This document shows positions 10,675-21,300 of a DNA stretch of 64,000 bases, one piece after another. The translations under genes were made by a program, and so were the position numbers. How positions within the stretch are numbered: the stretch's first letter is position 1; every line of letters starts with the position of its first letter. Below the pieces are notes generated by a model. It ran no database searches. It was not told the origin of the DNA and was given only the letters and a program-made list of their open reading frames with translations. Source of the DNA: Notamacropus eugenii (taxonomy: Eukaryota > Chordata > Mammalia > Diprotodontia > Macropodidae); NCBI RefSeq assembly GCF_028372415.1, contig NC_092872.1, forward strand, positions 516,584,224-516,648,223. The letters run 5' to 3'.

Positions 10675-10920
10675 CTTGTTCAGTCATCTCCAACTGTCCA
10701 TGACCCCATTTGGGGTTTTTTTTTTTGACAAAGATACTGGAATGTTTGCCATTTCCTTCTCCAGATCACTTTATAGATGAGGAAACTGAGGCAAACAGCC
10801 TTAAATGACTTGCCCAGGGTTACACAGCTAGTAAGTATCTGAGGCCAGATTTAAACTCATGAAAGTGAGTCTTCTTGACTCCACACTCAGTGCTTTATTC
10901 ACTGTACCACTTAATTTCCC
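10675..10920 (-). mobile_element. MAR1/SINE1
   Basis: Antisense full copy: catgaccccatttggggttt, a run of T, atttccttctccagatcact, gatgaggaaactgaggcaaa, agggttacacagctagtaag, and the head ending with ttcactgtaccacttaat. Confidence 0.9.
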
Positions 10921-10984
10921 TAAATAATTTCTCCTCAAATGAAGAGAATTTGATCATCTCCAAAATCCCTTTTTAGCTTTAACA

Positions 10985-11164
10985 GTGATTACACTCATTA
11001 ATGTTCCAACTTGTAAAGTCTTTCTCCCTTGTACCAGTTCAATTCTTCCTCATTGTTCAAAACTCAATATAAGTCCTGCCTTCTTGAGAAACCTTCCCTC
11101 ATTACCCAAGTTCATAGACACAGTATCAATCTTTTATCATAATCTGCCTCTAGAGGGTTGGAGG
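10985..11164 (+). mobile_element. L2 fragment
   Basis: cattgttcaaaactcaatat, cttcttgagaaaccttccc and cataatctgcctctagagg are diverged L2 3' blocks. Confidence 0.6.
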
Positions 11165-11400
11165 TATGATACAAAATGCTGCAGGTTTAGAGTAAAAAAA
11201 ACCTGGGTTCAAAACTTGGTTACACATGTAGTAGCAATGTGACTTGAGCAGGTCATTTAATGACTAAAGAGTCATTGCCTCAGTTTCCTCATCTATAATG
11301 AGGCGATAGAAATGCACTGCCTAGCTCAAAGGATTGATCCCTACAATAATCAAATAAGATGACACATGTCAAGTCTTCCATAACCACAAAATGCTACATG
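11165..11400 (+). mobile_element. MIR/THER1
   Basis: aaacctgggttcaaaacttgg, tgacttgagcaggtcattta, cagtttcctcatctataatg, then the AAAT-rich tail. Confidence 0.75.
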
Positions 11401-11495
11401 GGACTAGAATGTTAGTGCTTGAAGGGACCTTAGAGATCATCTGATCCATCTCTCATTTTACAGCCAGGGAAAGTGAGGCTCCCATAAGGTGAGCT
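11401..11495 (-). mobile_element. MIR with L3-like end
   Basis: agaatgttagtgcttgaagg, ccttagagatcatctgatcc and cattttacagccagggaaag. Confidence 0.75.
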
Positions 11496-11624
11496 ATTGT
11501 TATTTCTTATACTACTTTCTATTGTTATTAAAAACCTGTAGGGGATTCTAACCACCAAGCTCCTGAGAAGCAGACCCTAGGAACTATTGTGGGCTTTGCT
11601 TGGCGCTGCTTCTTCCCCTCAGAA

Positions 11625-11785
11625 GGCGTTAAATGGACTTGGAATGCGAAAGATTTGAGTTCGAGTCTTGTCTTCATCAATGATAAGCTGTGATGATGGG
11701 TAAGTCATTTCTTCTCTCTGAATTGCAGTCTACTCATTGATGAAGTAATCCTTGTACTACCCACCGTGCAGAATTCCAGGCATGG
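11625..11785 (+). mobile_element. MIR, diverged
   Basis: gaaagatttgagttcgagtc and gatgggtaagtcatttcttc mark the core. Confidence 0.65.
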
Positions 11786-11829
11786 GGACAAGGGCTAGGG
11801 AAAGTCCAACTCCAGCAGGGATTTTCCAT

Positions 11830-12170
11830 GGCTGTCCCCTGGGCCTCCAATGTTCTCCTCCTCCTTGTTGCCTCTTGGCTCTCCTGACTTCTTTCAGGTG
11901 ATGACTACAATCTCATTTTCTATAAGAAGCTTTTCCTGATCCCCCGTAATGCTGTTGATTTCCCTCTGTTGACTGTCTGTAATTTGTCTGGATTAGATCT
12001 GATTTATACGTATTTGTTGGAATGTTTTCTCCCCCAGTAGACTATGAGCTACTTGAGGGGAGATACTATCTTTTGCCGTTCTTTGTCTCTCCAGCTCTTA
12101 ACACAATGGCTGGCTCACAGTAGGGTTCTTAATAGATAGAAAAGGCTTTGTAAACCTTAAATTTCTATCA
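11830..12170 (+). mobile_element. L2 3' end
   Basis: ataagaagcttttcctgatc, gtctgtaatttgtctggatt, gagctacttgaggggagata and cacaatggctggctcacag. Confidence 0.8.
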
Positions 12171-12239
12171 AAGTGGGAACTAGTACTATCTTTCTAGCTC
12201 TGCCTGGGTCAGAGTCCTGCACAGAGTTGAGGAGGAGGG

Positions 12240-12480
12240 TAAAGATAAGTATTTATGAAGAATCTACTATGTGCCAGGCACCGTGTGGAAAGCACTTTAC
12301 AAATATTATCTCCTTTGATCCTCACAACAGCCCTGGGAGGTAGGCACTATTATTATTCCCATTTTATAGTCGAGGAAAGGCAAATACGGTTTAAGTGACT
12401 TGCCCAGGAACTGACAGCTAAGTTTTTGAGGCTGGATTTGAACTCAGGTATGAACCCTCATACCATTATGCCATCTAGTT
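12240..12480 (-). mobile_element. THER1/MIR, near full length
   Basis: tactatgtgccaggcaccgtg, gaaagcactttacaaatatt, cctcacaacagccctgggag, and the antisense core and head ending ccattatgccatctagtt. Confidence 0.85.
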
Positions 12481-12649
12481 AGAATTATCCACTCATCTCT
12501 CTTTCTCCCCCTCCTTGCCCCATCCTGCCACATAGCAATTTGCTACTGTTGTCTTTTTGTTCTTATTGGTGATTTCTTTAGAATAGGGAACCTTCCTAAG
12601 GAACTCCCTCTGCCAATGCAGATGAGCATTTTCTCTGCCACACAATCTT

Positions 12650-12770
12650 GTTTTTCTGGGGGCAGTGAGACATTAGGTAACTTACTCAGAGTCACACAGC
12701 CAACGATCAGAGACAAGACTCAAATCCACATCTGTTTGAATCTAAGGCTGGTTCTCCCACTAAGCTTCTC
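12650..12770 (-). mobile_element. MIR
   Basis: ggtaacttactcagagtcac and acaagactcaaatccacatc. Confidence 0.7.
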
Positions 12771-12874
12771 ACCCTTGTGTTAGCTGATTTTAGTTTAGGG
12801 TCAATAAGCCTCTCTGGGGGAATTTTGTCTGAAATTATGGATGAGTTCTTGGCGTGGTGATAAAGGTGAAATCA

Positions 12875-13625
12875 GATGTTGAGATCACATAGCTAAGTAG
12901 AAAGAGTAGGAGCTAAGAACTGGGCCACACACTAGTTATAACTGAGTTAATCTCTCTGTCTGGGTTTCAGGTTTTCCATCTGGTAAAATAAGGCTAGCAA
13001 CGACTGAAAAACATTCTGCCTCAGCTAAATGGAGGGCCTTGGATAAATTATTTTTTTCAATTATTAGCCATCAAGTGGTTAAATCCATCTCTGAAGCTTA
13101 CCACCTGGAAGATCTTGGGTAAGTCATTGGCCCTCCATGTCTACATCTGTAAAATGAGGGGATTGGATAGAAAGGCTCTGAGGTTCCTTCCAGTATCTAT
13201 GATCCTATGATCCTACAATCTTGCAATGTGTCAAGCCTGGCATTAAGTGCTGGGGATGCTTCTGTAGGTCTTGATGTAGTTGGCCAAGTTGTTTTCCCTT
13301 TCTTGGTTTCAGTTTTCCCATCTGAGAAATAACAAAATATCCCTCAGCGGGTTTTTCATGGGATGAGATAGAATGAGATAAACATGTGAAAGTACTTTAT
13401 CTATATAGCACACTGTCATTATGAATCTCTTTGATACTCTGAGTGATCAAGGATCCGATGCTGAAATTAAAAGTCCCATCCAACATTATCACTTACTGTG
13501 TGATCTTGGACAAATCACATAACTTCTCTGGGCCCCAATTTCCTCATCTGTTAAACAGGAGAGTAGGACTGGATGACCTCTGAGGTCCCCTCCAATTCTA
13601 AATTAAGGATTCTATGACATATAAT
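12875..13625 (+). mobile_element. Cluster of three to four MIRs
   Basis: Successive sense copies: about 12880-13010, 13060-13215 (ending atctatgatcctatgatcc, an L3/CR1-type tail), 13220-13440 and 13441-13622 (ending attaaggattctatgac). The tail repeats resemble the ATTCTATG ends of CR1 elements. Confidence 0.75.
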
Positions 13626-13629
13626 TTCA

Positions 13630-13930
13630 TTGGATCAGCTACTTTCCCCACAGATGCAGAACACAGCCCCTTTATGGGTTGTTGGGGCTGAAAAAAATCC
13701 TCTACCTCTTGGCAGCCAGTTTGGGGATGATCTTGTACTTGGCTAGGCTCTCCTCAATCCTGTACTTGGAGCCCTTCTGGTTTAGTAGGACCTGTCATGG
13801 CTTGATATAGGCTCTGAAAGCCCCCAGTGCTGGAGCTCATCCTTCCAATCAGCCTCCTGGGACCTGAAGCTCAGCACTTCTAATGTAGTGCACCCAATGG
13901 GGGATCTGGCCTAATAAGGCTCCAGGGGGA
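13630..13930. other. Unassigned; possible coding remnant on the minus strand
   Basis: On the minus strand from about 13780 down to 13705 there is an open stretch reading ...KYRIEESLAKYKIIPKLA, then a few basic residues and a stop. Upstream the frame is broken by TGA and would need a shift to continue. The composition looks like the end of a small basic protein and could be a processed pseudogene, but I cannot name a parent and chance is not excluded. Confidence 0.25.
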
Positions 13931-13934
13931 TTCA

Positions 13935-14125
13935 TTATAGTACAGAGGACAGAATCCCTGATTTTCAGAGGATCTGGGTTCATACCCTACTTAATACTGA
14001 TTATCAGTTTGATCGCAGGCAAGTTAATTAACCTGCCTGGGCCCCAGATTTAATCCTCTGTAAAGAGGGAGGAGAATTGGATTAGAGGGGCTCTTGTCTT
14101 TTCAAACCTCTAGAGCTAAGATCCT
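13935..14125 (+). mobile_element. MIR
   Basis: ttttcagaggatctgggttc, ggcaagttaattaacctgcc and cctctgtaaagagggaggag. Confidence 0.7.
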
Positions 14126-14209
14126 GCCATCAAATAGGTCCCTTGAGGCCCCAAGTGGGTGGAACCATCCTCATGGGGATGCCTCTTAGAGGCACCCAGG
14201 TGGAGGGGA

Positions 14210-14395
14210 TATTCCCTTAGACACTAGCTGTGTGAACCTGGGCAAGTCATTTGACCTCTGTCTGTCTCAGTTTCCTCAACTGTAAAAGGAGTGCCTCTGT
14301 TGAAGGGCTGTTATATGGTTCAAGTGAGAAAATATTTGTAAAAAGCTTATGTGCCTGGTGCATACAGAGTGCTTAATAAATGCTTGCTTTCCCTC
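14210..14395 (+). mobile_element. MIR with L2-like tail
   Basis: cactagctgtgtgaacctggg, tcagtttcctcaactgtaaa and catacagagtgcttaataaat. Confidence 0.8.
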
Positions 14396-14397
14396 TT

Positions 14398-14645
14398 AGG
14401 CAGCATGCTGGGCTGGATGAAATACTAGACATGGAGTTAGGATGCCCTGGGTTTGAATCCTGTTTCAAACACTTTAGGTACATGACTATGGCTGAGTCAC
14501 TTAATCTTTCTTAACCTCAACTTTTTCATCTGTAAAACGCGGCTAATAATGGCAACCAACCTCCCAAAATTGTTTTGAGAATCTCAAGGACTTGGCCAAC
14601 CTTGAAATGTTAAATGAATATGAGCTCTTATTATTGTTATTGACA
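14398..14645 (+). mobile_element. THER1-type SINE
   Basis: gcagcatgctgggctggatg head, ggagttaggatgccctgggtt, tttttcatctgtaaaacgcg, and the tail aatgaatatgagctcttatt. Confidence 0.8.
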
Positions 14646-14649
14646 ATGG

Positions 14650-15160
14650 ATGCCCTCTTCAGGGGACTCTTCTCAGCCTGTCACGATTGACAACACCCAG
14701 CCCCAATTCTTACATACAAAGAATCTGACATGGCCTGAAGATTGAGTGGAAAGGAGAATTTTTTTAAAGCCCATATTTAATGAAGGAGAATGCTAATAGT
14801 GGCACCAACAGACATCTGGGAGAATGCATTCAACTGGATGAATCAAAAACAGCCCCTAAAAAAATATTCTTGCTTCCAAAAAGAAAACAGAACTGAAGCT
14901 TCATTTAGAAAGAAGTCAACAGAGACGGATGGATAGAAAAAAGAAGCAGAGAGAGACAGAGAAATAGAAACGGACGGACAACAACAAGAAAGAAATAGAA
15001 ACAATAGAGGAGACATCAAGACAGATGTAAATCAACCAAGGAGACAGATAAAAGAGAGAAATACAGTCAGACATCTCTTTCTGTAAAGAGGAAAGCCTGT
15101 GTTCCTGAGAGCTGCTCCCACCCACCCACCCACCCAATCCCTTTCCAAAGGACCATTTCC
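14650..15160. other. Unassigned; purine-rich stretch and (CCCA)n
   Basis: Positions 14925-15065 are A/G-rich (gaaagaaatagaaacaatag). Positions 15117-15136 are (cca c)n, a perfect CCCA repeat of five units. No gene signal. Confidence 0.5.
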
Positions 15161-15199
15161 TAAGTGTGATAATTACCCTATATATGGATTAATAGCATT

Positions 15200-15425
15200 A
15201 TACTTCCCCATTGCCTTTCATCAGGAGATCTCAAAGAACTCACCAAGCTTTAATTAAACCTCTGAGTGCCCCCCTCTGAAGTACTGTGAAGAGGTATTAT
15301 TATCCCCATTTTTACGGGTGGGGAAACTGAGGCACAGAGAGGTTAAGCTGCTTGCCCAAGGTCACACAGTGAGTCAATTGCCAAACTGGGTTTAGGCTCT
15401 CTCTCCCACAGGATGCAGGCAGGTA
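15200..15425 (-). mobile_element. MIR/THER1
   Basis: attattatccccatttttacg, gaaactgaggcacagagagg, cttgcccaaggtcacacag. Confidence 0.8.
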
Positions 15426-15499
15426 ACCTCCAGGTCAGCTTCCCAGCTCCAACACAAGAGTTTCCACTGGATTCCCAGGCCCACAGGCCAGATAGATTC

Positions 15500-15890
15500 A
15501 TATTTCTAAGAACTCAGAAACATATAATGCCAGAACTATATGGGACATCAGAGATCTTCTAATTTATCAGTGGGAAACCTGTGGTCTCGAGGTCACATGT
15601 AGCCCCAAGTCTGCATATGGCCCCCTATGTCCTCAAGTGCAGCCCTTTGACTGAATCCTAACTTCAGAGTAAAAATCCCCAAATTTGTTCTGTGAAGTCT
15701 GGATTCAGTCAAACAGCCATACTTGAGGACCTAGAGGGCCTTGAGGGCATAGGCTCCACATCCCTGTTCTAGTTCAACACTCATATTTTACACAGGAGGA
15801 ACTTAAAATACAAGCGAACTTGTCCAAAGTCACTTAGCAAGTCAGTGACAAAGCTCTGTCTAGAATTGATGTCTCCCGACTCCCAGACCA
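15500..15890 (-). mobile_element. MIR-like SINE split by a hAT element
   Basis: The left part ends ggacatcagagatcttctaatt. The right part starts ttctagttcaacactcat and runs into the antisense MIR core (caaagtcacttagcaagtc). Together they restore the usual MIR order around 'atctagtccaac'. Confidence 0.8.
15565..15766. mobile_element. hAT-type non-autonomous element (202 bp, fold-back)
   Basis: The ends are complementary: gggaaacctgtggtctcgag on the left pairs with the right end (gggcataggctccacatccc), and internal blocks (cctcaagtgcagccctttgactg / cagtcaaacagccatacttgagg) are also inverted. It is flanked by 8-bp direct repeats ttctaatt (15557-15564) and ttctagtt (15767-15774), 7 of 8 identical. 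Terminal inversion plus 8-bp duplication is the hAT signature. Confidence 0.85.
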
Positions 15891-16300
15891 GGGTGCTTTT
15901 AGCTAAACAAGTTTTATAGCCAGTTAGGTGGGAAGTCTATTTCCATCGTGTGTGCAAGCATGAATTGATTAGGCTTATACCTTTCAATACATTGGGTACA
16001 GTGAAAACCAAGAGTGTGTAGGAGTTTGGGGACTGTAAGAAGTTCCGGTAAGAGTGTGGTTCCCAGCCAGAGAAGCCAACTGAATGGGAGGTCATGGGAG
16101 AGATGGTCAATATCCAGCCCCAGTGCTGGGAGAGTCACTGAGTGACTGAAGGATTAGTGACTGAGTGGGTTTTTTGGGGCAGTTCCATCTGCCTCCTCCT
16201 CTAGGTGTTATTGCAGCTAGGCCTGGAAATACATGTATGTACCGGTCGGTCTTTCTCACAGGGGCATATATCCTCTTCTAGGATCTCAAAGTCAGAATTT
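15890..16300. other. Unassigned sequence
   Basis: No family recognised; a 74-codon minus frame lacks support. Confidence 0.4.
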
Positions 16301-16620
16301 AGTATTGCACTAGATGACCTCTAAGGTCTCTTCCAAGTCTAAGATTCTGGGTTCTGGGTTCAAATTCCAAGTAGAGGAAAATCATTTAACTTCTTAGGGA
16401 CTAGAATAAATGATGTGGAGAGCTTTGTCTAGCTCTAACATTCTTAGTTCTTTGTGCTAAGTTCTCTCTGAGGTGTTCTTTGTTCCTTGCTAGCTCTTAC
16501 ATCCTGGTCTGGGTTCTAAGCTCCCTTCTGACTCTAATATTGTATATTCTAAGCTCCCTTTTAGCTCTGATGTTCACATTCTGTGTTCTAAGGGCCCTTA
16601 TAATGCTAGTAAGAAGTCCT
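16300..16620 (+). mobile_element. MIR followed by tandem tail units
   Basis: After the MIR core (aggaaaatcatttaacttct) come at least four units built on ttctaagctcccttctgac, at about 16450, 16515, 16548 and 16588. Each contains a variant of 'agctctgatattctg'. This is the same unit seen antisense at 29.7 kb. Confidence 0.7.
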
Positions 16621-16639
16621 ATCTCACATGAATCTTCTC

Positions 16640-16940
16640 CTTTTTTTAGTTCCCATGATGCCTAATATAGACTTGGGACACATAGAAAAACCTTATCAGT
16701 CTTTGTTGATAAGAGACAGCCTTCTTCTCTGAGGAGTCAGCTTCATAATACTATGATCCTAGTATGTACATGTGTACATATGTGTTAAACACCAACCACC
16801 CAGCCAAGTGATGCTGGAGATGGAGGGGCTCAAAGACAACATTTAAGGGGACCCAACTGGTGGACATGGTCTAAGGGAAGAAACTTTCCCTTTGGCTGAA
16901 CCCTGAGGACCCTGGTGTCTTTTAAAGGTCAAGCCTTATC
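16640..16940. other. Unassigned sequence
   Basis: Nothing recognised except a palindromic catgtgtacatatgtg word near 16770. Confidence 0.4.
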
Positions 16941-16944
16941 TTTC

Positions 16945-17225
16945 TCATCGATTGGACATTAAAAATAGTAATGTCTTAGAAGTGGGATAGGCCTCAGAGA
17001 TCCTAGGAGCATAGGATCTAAAGCTATAAGAGTCCTGAAAAATAGTCCAGCCAAACCCAGCCATTATACAGAAGAAGAAATTGAGGTCAGGGAGAAGTGT
17101 CTTAACTAAAGTCATTGGTCTAAGACTGGTATTGAAATGCACATCTCCTGAAATGAGAAACTATTTGTAAAGTTCTTAGCACAGTACCTAGCACATATTA
17201 GGTGCTTCATTAATACTTGTTCCCT
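16945..17225 (-). mobile_element. MIR (antisense) followed by a MIR 3' end (sense)
   Basis: 16950-17140 carries atacagaagaagaaattgagg in the antisense sense of MIR. 17150-17222 carries the sense 3' end aaagttcttagcacagtacc and ggtgcttcattaatac. Confidence 0.65.
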
Positions 17226-17339
17226 TTTCCTTTCCTCAGTCCAGGTCTGTTTGTTAGCCTAACAAGGAGCCTACCTTATAACAAGAGGAGGTGGTGGGGA
17301 AGGTGGGGGGAAATCCAGTCCATCTCTCCTAATTGTTCT

Positions 17340-17660
17340 CTTTCCCTCAGGTCCATGTCTTTTCCTCATGAGGGATAATTGGACTTTGTCTGTGGTTGAA
17401 TCAAGCCCTTCATTGTCAGCCAGGACAGGCCCAAGCCAGGGCGGGATTGGCAGGTGGGATGGGGCGTCAATGGGAAGGTTTGAACTTCCTGTCAGACTTT
17501 ACCCTCCAGGAACTGGCTGGGGTCCATTCTGGGTGGTGTCCATGCCCTGGGCCCTGAAGCCCAAATCAAAGTCCTTAAGTTGGGAGAGTTTAGGAATGAC
17601 TCTGGACTTGAACCAGGCAAAGGCTCAGGCCTAGGAGGCTACAAAAGGGGAAGGGTATCC
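17340..17660. other. Unique GC-richer block, candidate regulatory element
   Basis: No repeat family recognised. An 88-codon plus-strand frame (17368-17634) lies here but has no domain. The block contains ggataattggactttgtctg and repeated GGGCGG-like and CCTG-rich words. Function unknown. Confidence 0.35.
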
Positions 17661-17739
17661 CTTCTCTGCCCTTCAAAAAAAACAAAGAACTTTTGTCCTT
17701 TGGGAAAGATTTTCCTAAGCATAGTAGTACCCATTTACC

Positions 17740-18080
17740 TTAGAATGACAGAATCCCAGGTGATTAAGGGCCCTTCCAAATCTAGGGTTCTCTGATTATG
17801 ACATACATACTAGCTTTGTGACCTTTGTGACCTTGGGCCAATCAGCATTGGCTTCTTCATAATGAAGATAATATATCCATCAAACCTACCTCATGGACTT
17901 GGTTTGGATCAGTAGAAAGGACACTCAGAGGTGGATATTGGTTTTGGAGCAAGAGGAGCTGTGTTCAAATTCCACTCCCTGTGTGATTTTAGGCAAATTG
18001 CTTAGTCTACAGGGGCCTCAGTTTCCTCAACTATAAAAAGAGGGAGACCCATTTCATTGCTATATCTATGATCAAATAAA
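17740..18080 (+). mobile_element. Two MIR copies
   Basis: 17800-17900 has tgtgaccttgggccaatcag. 17905-18075 has gaggagctgtgttcaaattc and cagtttcctcaactataaaa. Confidence 0.7.
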
Positions 18081-18084
18081 GCTT

Positions 18085-18250
18085 TAAAGTTTAAATGAAC
18101 TTCCTGGAGCCAACTAATCCAACCTGTACCTGAACAAGATACAACATACTCAGTCATCAGCCTCATATGGAAGATCTGTAGTGATGGAGGACTCACTACT
18201 TCCCAAAACAGAGTATTTGCCTATTAAAACACTCCTCCCTTTTCCAATCA
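18085..18250 (-). mobile_element. L3/CR1 fragment
   Basis: gtagtgatggaggactcacta and cagagtatttgcctattaaa align with the 7925 and 41700 copies. Confidence 0.65.
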
Positions 18251-18254
18251 CATA

Positions 18255-18530
18255 TCTACGTGAGGCTGGATTTTCTGGTATACTTCAATTGAAACAACAT
18301 ATTTCAACAGACTGAAAACAGAAACAGATATGAGAATCAAGCTACCTTCTCTTAAGTCAGACAATAAAGAGATTTGTAAAAAATATGTAAAACAAAGCAA
18401 TTCTTATCATTGAATTTGTTTTGTTTTGGAAAATATAGTTATTTTAATTCAAATGTTATATTAACATGTAATAAATATTTTATTGTTATTTTAAAGAGGA
18501 CTTGAGGCAAAAAAAGTTGAGAATCCCTAT
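18255..18530 (+). mobile_element. hAT (Charlie-like) remnant, 3' part
   Basis: ggctggattttctggtatac, aatcaagctaccttctcttaa, aagagatttgtaaaaaatatg, then an AT-rich stretch ending ttgagaatccct, which is a typical hAT terminal word. The family name is not certain. Confidence 0.55.
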
Positions 18531-18696
18531 AATAAATATAATACATGTAAAGAAGTGGTGATGAGAGAGGAGTTGTTTTGAGGAGGTAGGAAGGGATGGG
18601 AGTGGATTTGGGAGGGTCCCCAGACAGATGGTGAGATGGATGGTCTGGGTAGATGACTGACTGGGGCGTGAAGTGGAGACATGGTTTATTAGTGCC

Positions 18697-18905
18697 AGGG
18701 TCCTTAACCTGAGGCCCAAGGGGTGTCTGTAGGTAGATTTCAAGGAGTCTGTAAATTTAGTTGGGACAATAATTATGTGTATTTTTACTAATCTCTGAAT
18801 AATAACTAAAATGTTACATTTCCTTGAATTATTTTAAAGCAGTATTCTGAGGTATTCACAGGCTTCACCAGACTGCCAAAAGGGATCTATGACACAAGTG
18901 TGCAC
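18697..18905 (+). mobile_element. hAT-type MITE
   Basis: Left end cagggtccttaacctgagg; right end with ttcacaggcttcaccagactg ccaaaagggatctatgaca. It resembles the elements at 25392, 33613 and 41085. Confidence 0.65.
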
Positions 18906-19084
18906 ACTTGGTCACCAATTACTGGGAGAACCCTAGGACAGGATATCCAAAAATGAGCATGTTAACTTTCCCAGGGTTTGGGGCCTGGATTCCAGAAGCC
19001 TTGGGTGTGGAGGTCTGATCTAATGTGAAAGGTACTGTTGGAAGGAGCCAATTGGAGATGATGGGGGGGAGCTCAGTAGAGGGG

Positions 19085-19256
19085 AGGGAAGGAATTCAAA
19101 ACCATTTTCATAATAATACTAAGGTATTTTAGTTTCTAACACAGTAAATATTGATTGATAAAATCACATATGCAACCTCTTTTCAGGATCATCAATAACT
19201 CCTAAGAGGGTAAAGGGGTCCTGAGACCAAAATGTTTGAGAATTGCTGGCTTAGAA
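19085..19256 (+). mobile_element. hAT-type remnant
   Basis: tagtttctaacacagtaaatattg, then aggggtcctgagaccaaaatg and the terminal tttgagaattgctgg. Confidence 0.6.
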
Positions 19257-19545
19257 TTTTTAAGACCCTAAATGTTCCAGTTCCCTCTCCAGGATCACAG
19301 CATTAGGAAAAGAGAAAACATTTAGAAAAGGAAGAAATTTAAGAGATTATCTAGTTCAATCATCCAATTTTATAGCAAAAGAAACTGAGGCCCCTAGGTT
19401 AGAATCATCCAGACCCTAAGTGTTCCAATTACCTGTCCAGGGTCTTGGCACTAGGAAAAGAGAAAAAATTTAGAAAAGGAAAGAATTTAAGAGATTCTCT
19501 AGTTCAGTCCTCTAATTTTATAGCAAAAGAAACAGGCTCCCAGAG
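19250..19545. repeat. Diverged 148-bp tandem duplication of a MIR-like segment
   Basis: Copy 1 (19250-19397) and copy 2 (19398-19545) line up at a constant offset of 148: agaccctaa at 19263 and 19411, ctaggaaaag at 19451 against ttaggaaaag at 19303, and tatagcaaaa at 19371 and 19519. Many substitutions separate them, so the event is old. The content is antisense MIR with its L3-like end. Confidence 0.85.
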
Positions 19546-19914
19546 AGGTAAAATAACCTGCCCTAAATTTGGTAGCGGATTAGTTTCTAGACACTGGAAC
19601 TGGTTCCTATTGGTTTTTAAAAGGAGAATGATTTTCATCTTTTGTATATGCTCCAGGGAAACTTATGGCAGAATGTAGAGGGACGGACCAGACCTTTCCA
19701 GGTTCCAGGCAACCCTTAGAGCATACAGATCTAATGTCCCATAAGAAGTATAATAGTCTAGATGCCCATTGATGAGGGAATGTAGGTTAGCCAGGCAGCC
19801 CCCTGTTTTATTGAATAGTATTCCAGGGCCTCATTCTTAGTGTCAGAAAACCTCTCATGCCACAGGCCACTGTAGCACTCTTTCTCCAACCCTACCCCTG
19901 CCCCCCCCCAAGAG

Positions 19915-20230
19915 AAGGAGGGAGTTCCTATCCTTGGACTTACTGTATATGATTCACAACCCTGCCCCAGTTGTGAAATCTGGGAATCTTGCGGGAGGCC
20001 CGGGAAACTGTATGAACCCCCAGGGAATGGTTGTCTGGAAAGAGAAGGCAGACAAAGAGTTAAACTGGGTATGTGAGAAGGTGGGGAGGAGGGGCCTGGG
20101 GAGGCCTGGCTGGAGAAGGAAGCACATGCTAAGCATGGGTCCCAGCTGGGAACAGTTGGACGATGCCTTTGGCAGAGTAGCCTGTGGTTTCTGGGCCTGA
20201 CATCACAGGTTTTGCGTCAGCTTAAGTATG
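19915..20230. other. Unique block, candidate regulatory element
   Basis: No repeat recognised. It contains tgtggttt (20183-20190, RUNX-like), gggaaactg, ggaagcacatgc and the pair gacatcac / gcgtcagc near the end. An 88-codon frame is unsupported. Confidence 0.4.
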
Positions 20231-20237
20231 TCTCATA

Positions 20238-20675
20238 TCCATTTTTTCCCTTCCTCCCCTTTCTCCATCCCTACTTTCCTTTTTTTCTGCCTTCCCCTTC
20301 ATTTATTGCCCTTTTTCCCTTCCCATTCCTATTCCCTCCTCTTCCTTTCTCCTCTCTTGGCTCACTTCCTTCCTTTCCCTTCCTCTCCTTCTTTCCTCCC
20401 ATCTTTTTTCCTTTTTCCTACTTTTTCTTCCTTCTACTTCTCTCCTCCCCTTTATACCTTCTTTTCTCTCTCTTCTCTCTTTCTCCTCTTCTTTCTCCTT
20501 TCATTTCTCCCCCTCCCTTATCCTCTTCATCCTTTTCTGATTCCCCCATCCTTCCTCTCTCCTCATTCATCCTTTTTACTTTTCTCCCATTATTTCCTCA
20601 CCTTTCCTTCCTTCTTTTACCTCTCCTTTTTTCTTTCTCTTCCCCATTCTCTTTCTCCCCACTCCCTCTTCTGCT
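20238..20675 (+). repeat. Polypyrimidine tract, about 435 bp
   Basis: Nearly pure C and T on the plus strand, built from cttcc, ctctt and tccc words. The 157- and 215-codon frames here are Pro/Phe/Leu/Ser-rich only because of this composition and are not genes. Confidence 0.95.
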
Positions 20676-20679
20676 TGGG

Positions 20680-20890
20680 ATTTAGGAGTCAAACTGTGAA
20701 GACTACAAAGTTTATTTTCAGTGCCCCACATCCCTCTGCTTCCTGGGTTTTACATCAACATTCTTCCCCCCTCCCTCAAACCCCTCCCCTTCCAGGGCTC
20801 AGAGGCTCTTCTCAGTTCTCACAGCAAAGCCTTCCCTCAGGAAAAAGCCTGATAGTCACTGCTAACTATGAATGAATCTGACTGCCTTTC
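20680..20890. other. Unassigned sequence
   Basis: Nothing recognised between the polypyrimidine tract and the next L2. Confidence 0.4.
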
Positions 20891-20892
20891 AG

Positions 20893-21065
20893 TCTGTAGG
20901 ATACCAGCTTTCAAGACCCAACTCAAATGCCACCTCTTTGAAGCCTTTGATGACCTCCTGAGCCAGAAATGATCTCCCTTGCCCAGGCATTGGCAAAGCT
21001 CTGTGCTTGTCAGCTGCACTGTTCCTTCACTTTCACATTCTACTGTGAGATAATTTGATTTTGGA
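20893..21065 (+). mobile_element. L2 fragment
   Basis: ttcaagacccaactcaaatgc cacctctttgaagcc is followed by tactgtgagataatttgattt. Confidence 0.7.
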
Positions 21066-21084
21066 TGGACATTATCATCCCCAG

Positions 21085-21300
21085 TGAGTTTGTTGTTTGC
21101 CCTTCATTTTCCAAGAGAACCAGTAATATCACAGGTGATGTCTTGACTTCCTAGTGAATTGGATTTAAGGGAGACAGAGCTGCACAAAGTTGTCAGCCTC
21201 ACTTTCTCTTCCAGAGTCATCAAAGTCCTGTGACAAGATTAAAGTCAAGATAATCGGGATGCCCTGGATGCAGTGGATGATTTTGGCACCTTAGATGTCT
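21085..21300 (-). mobile_element. RTE-derived SINE
   Basis: tgtttgcccttcattttccaag is the RTE 3' terminus type. The body has cactttctcttccagagtca and gatgccctggatgcagtgg. Confidence 0.7.

Noticed and set aside
20212..20875. Open frames of 157 and 215 codons, Phe/Leu/Pro/Ser-rich
   Set aside because: They lie in the polypyrimidine tract; the composition alone keeps the frames open.
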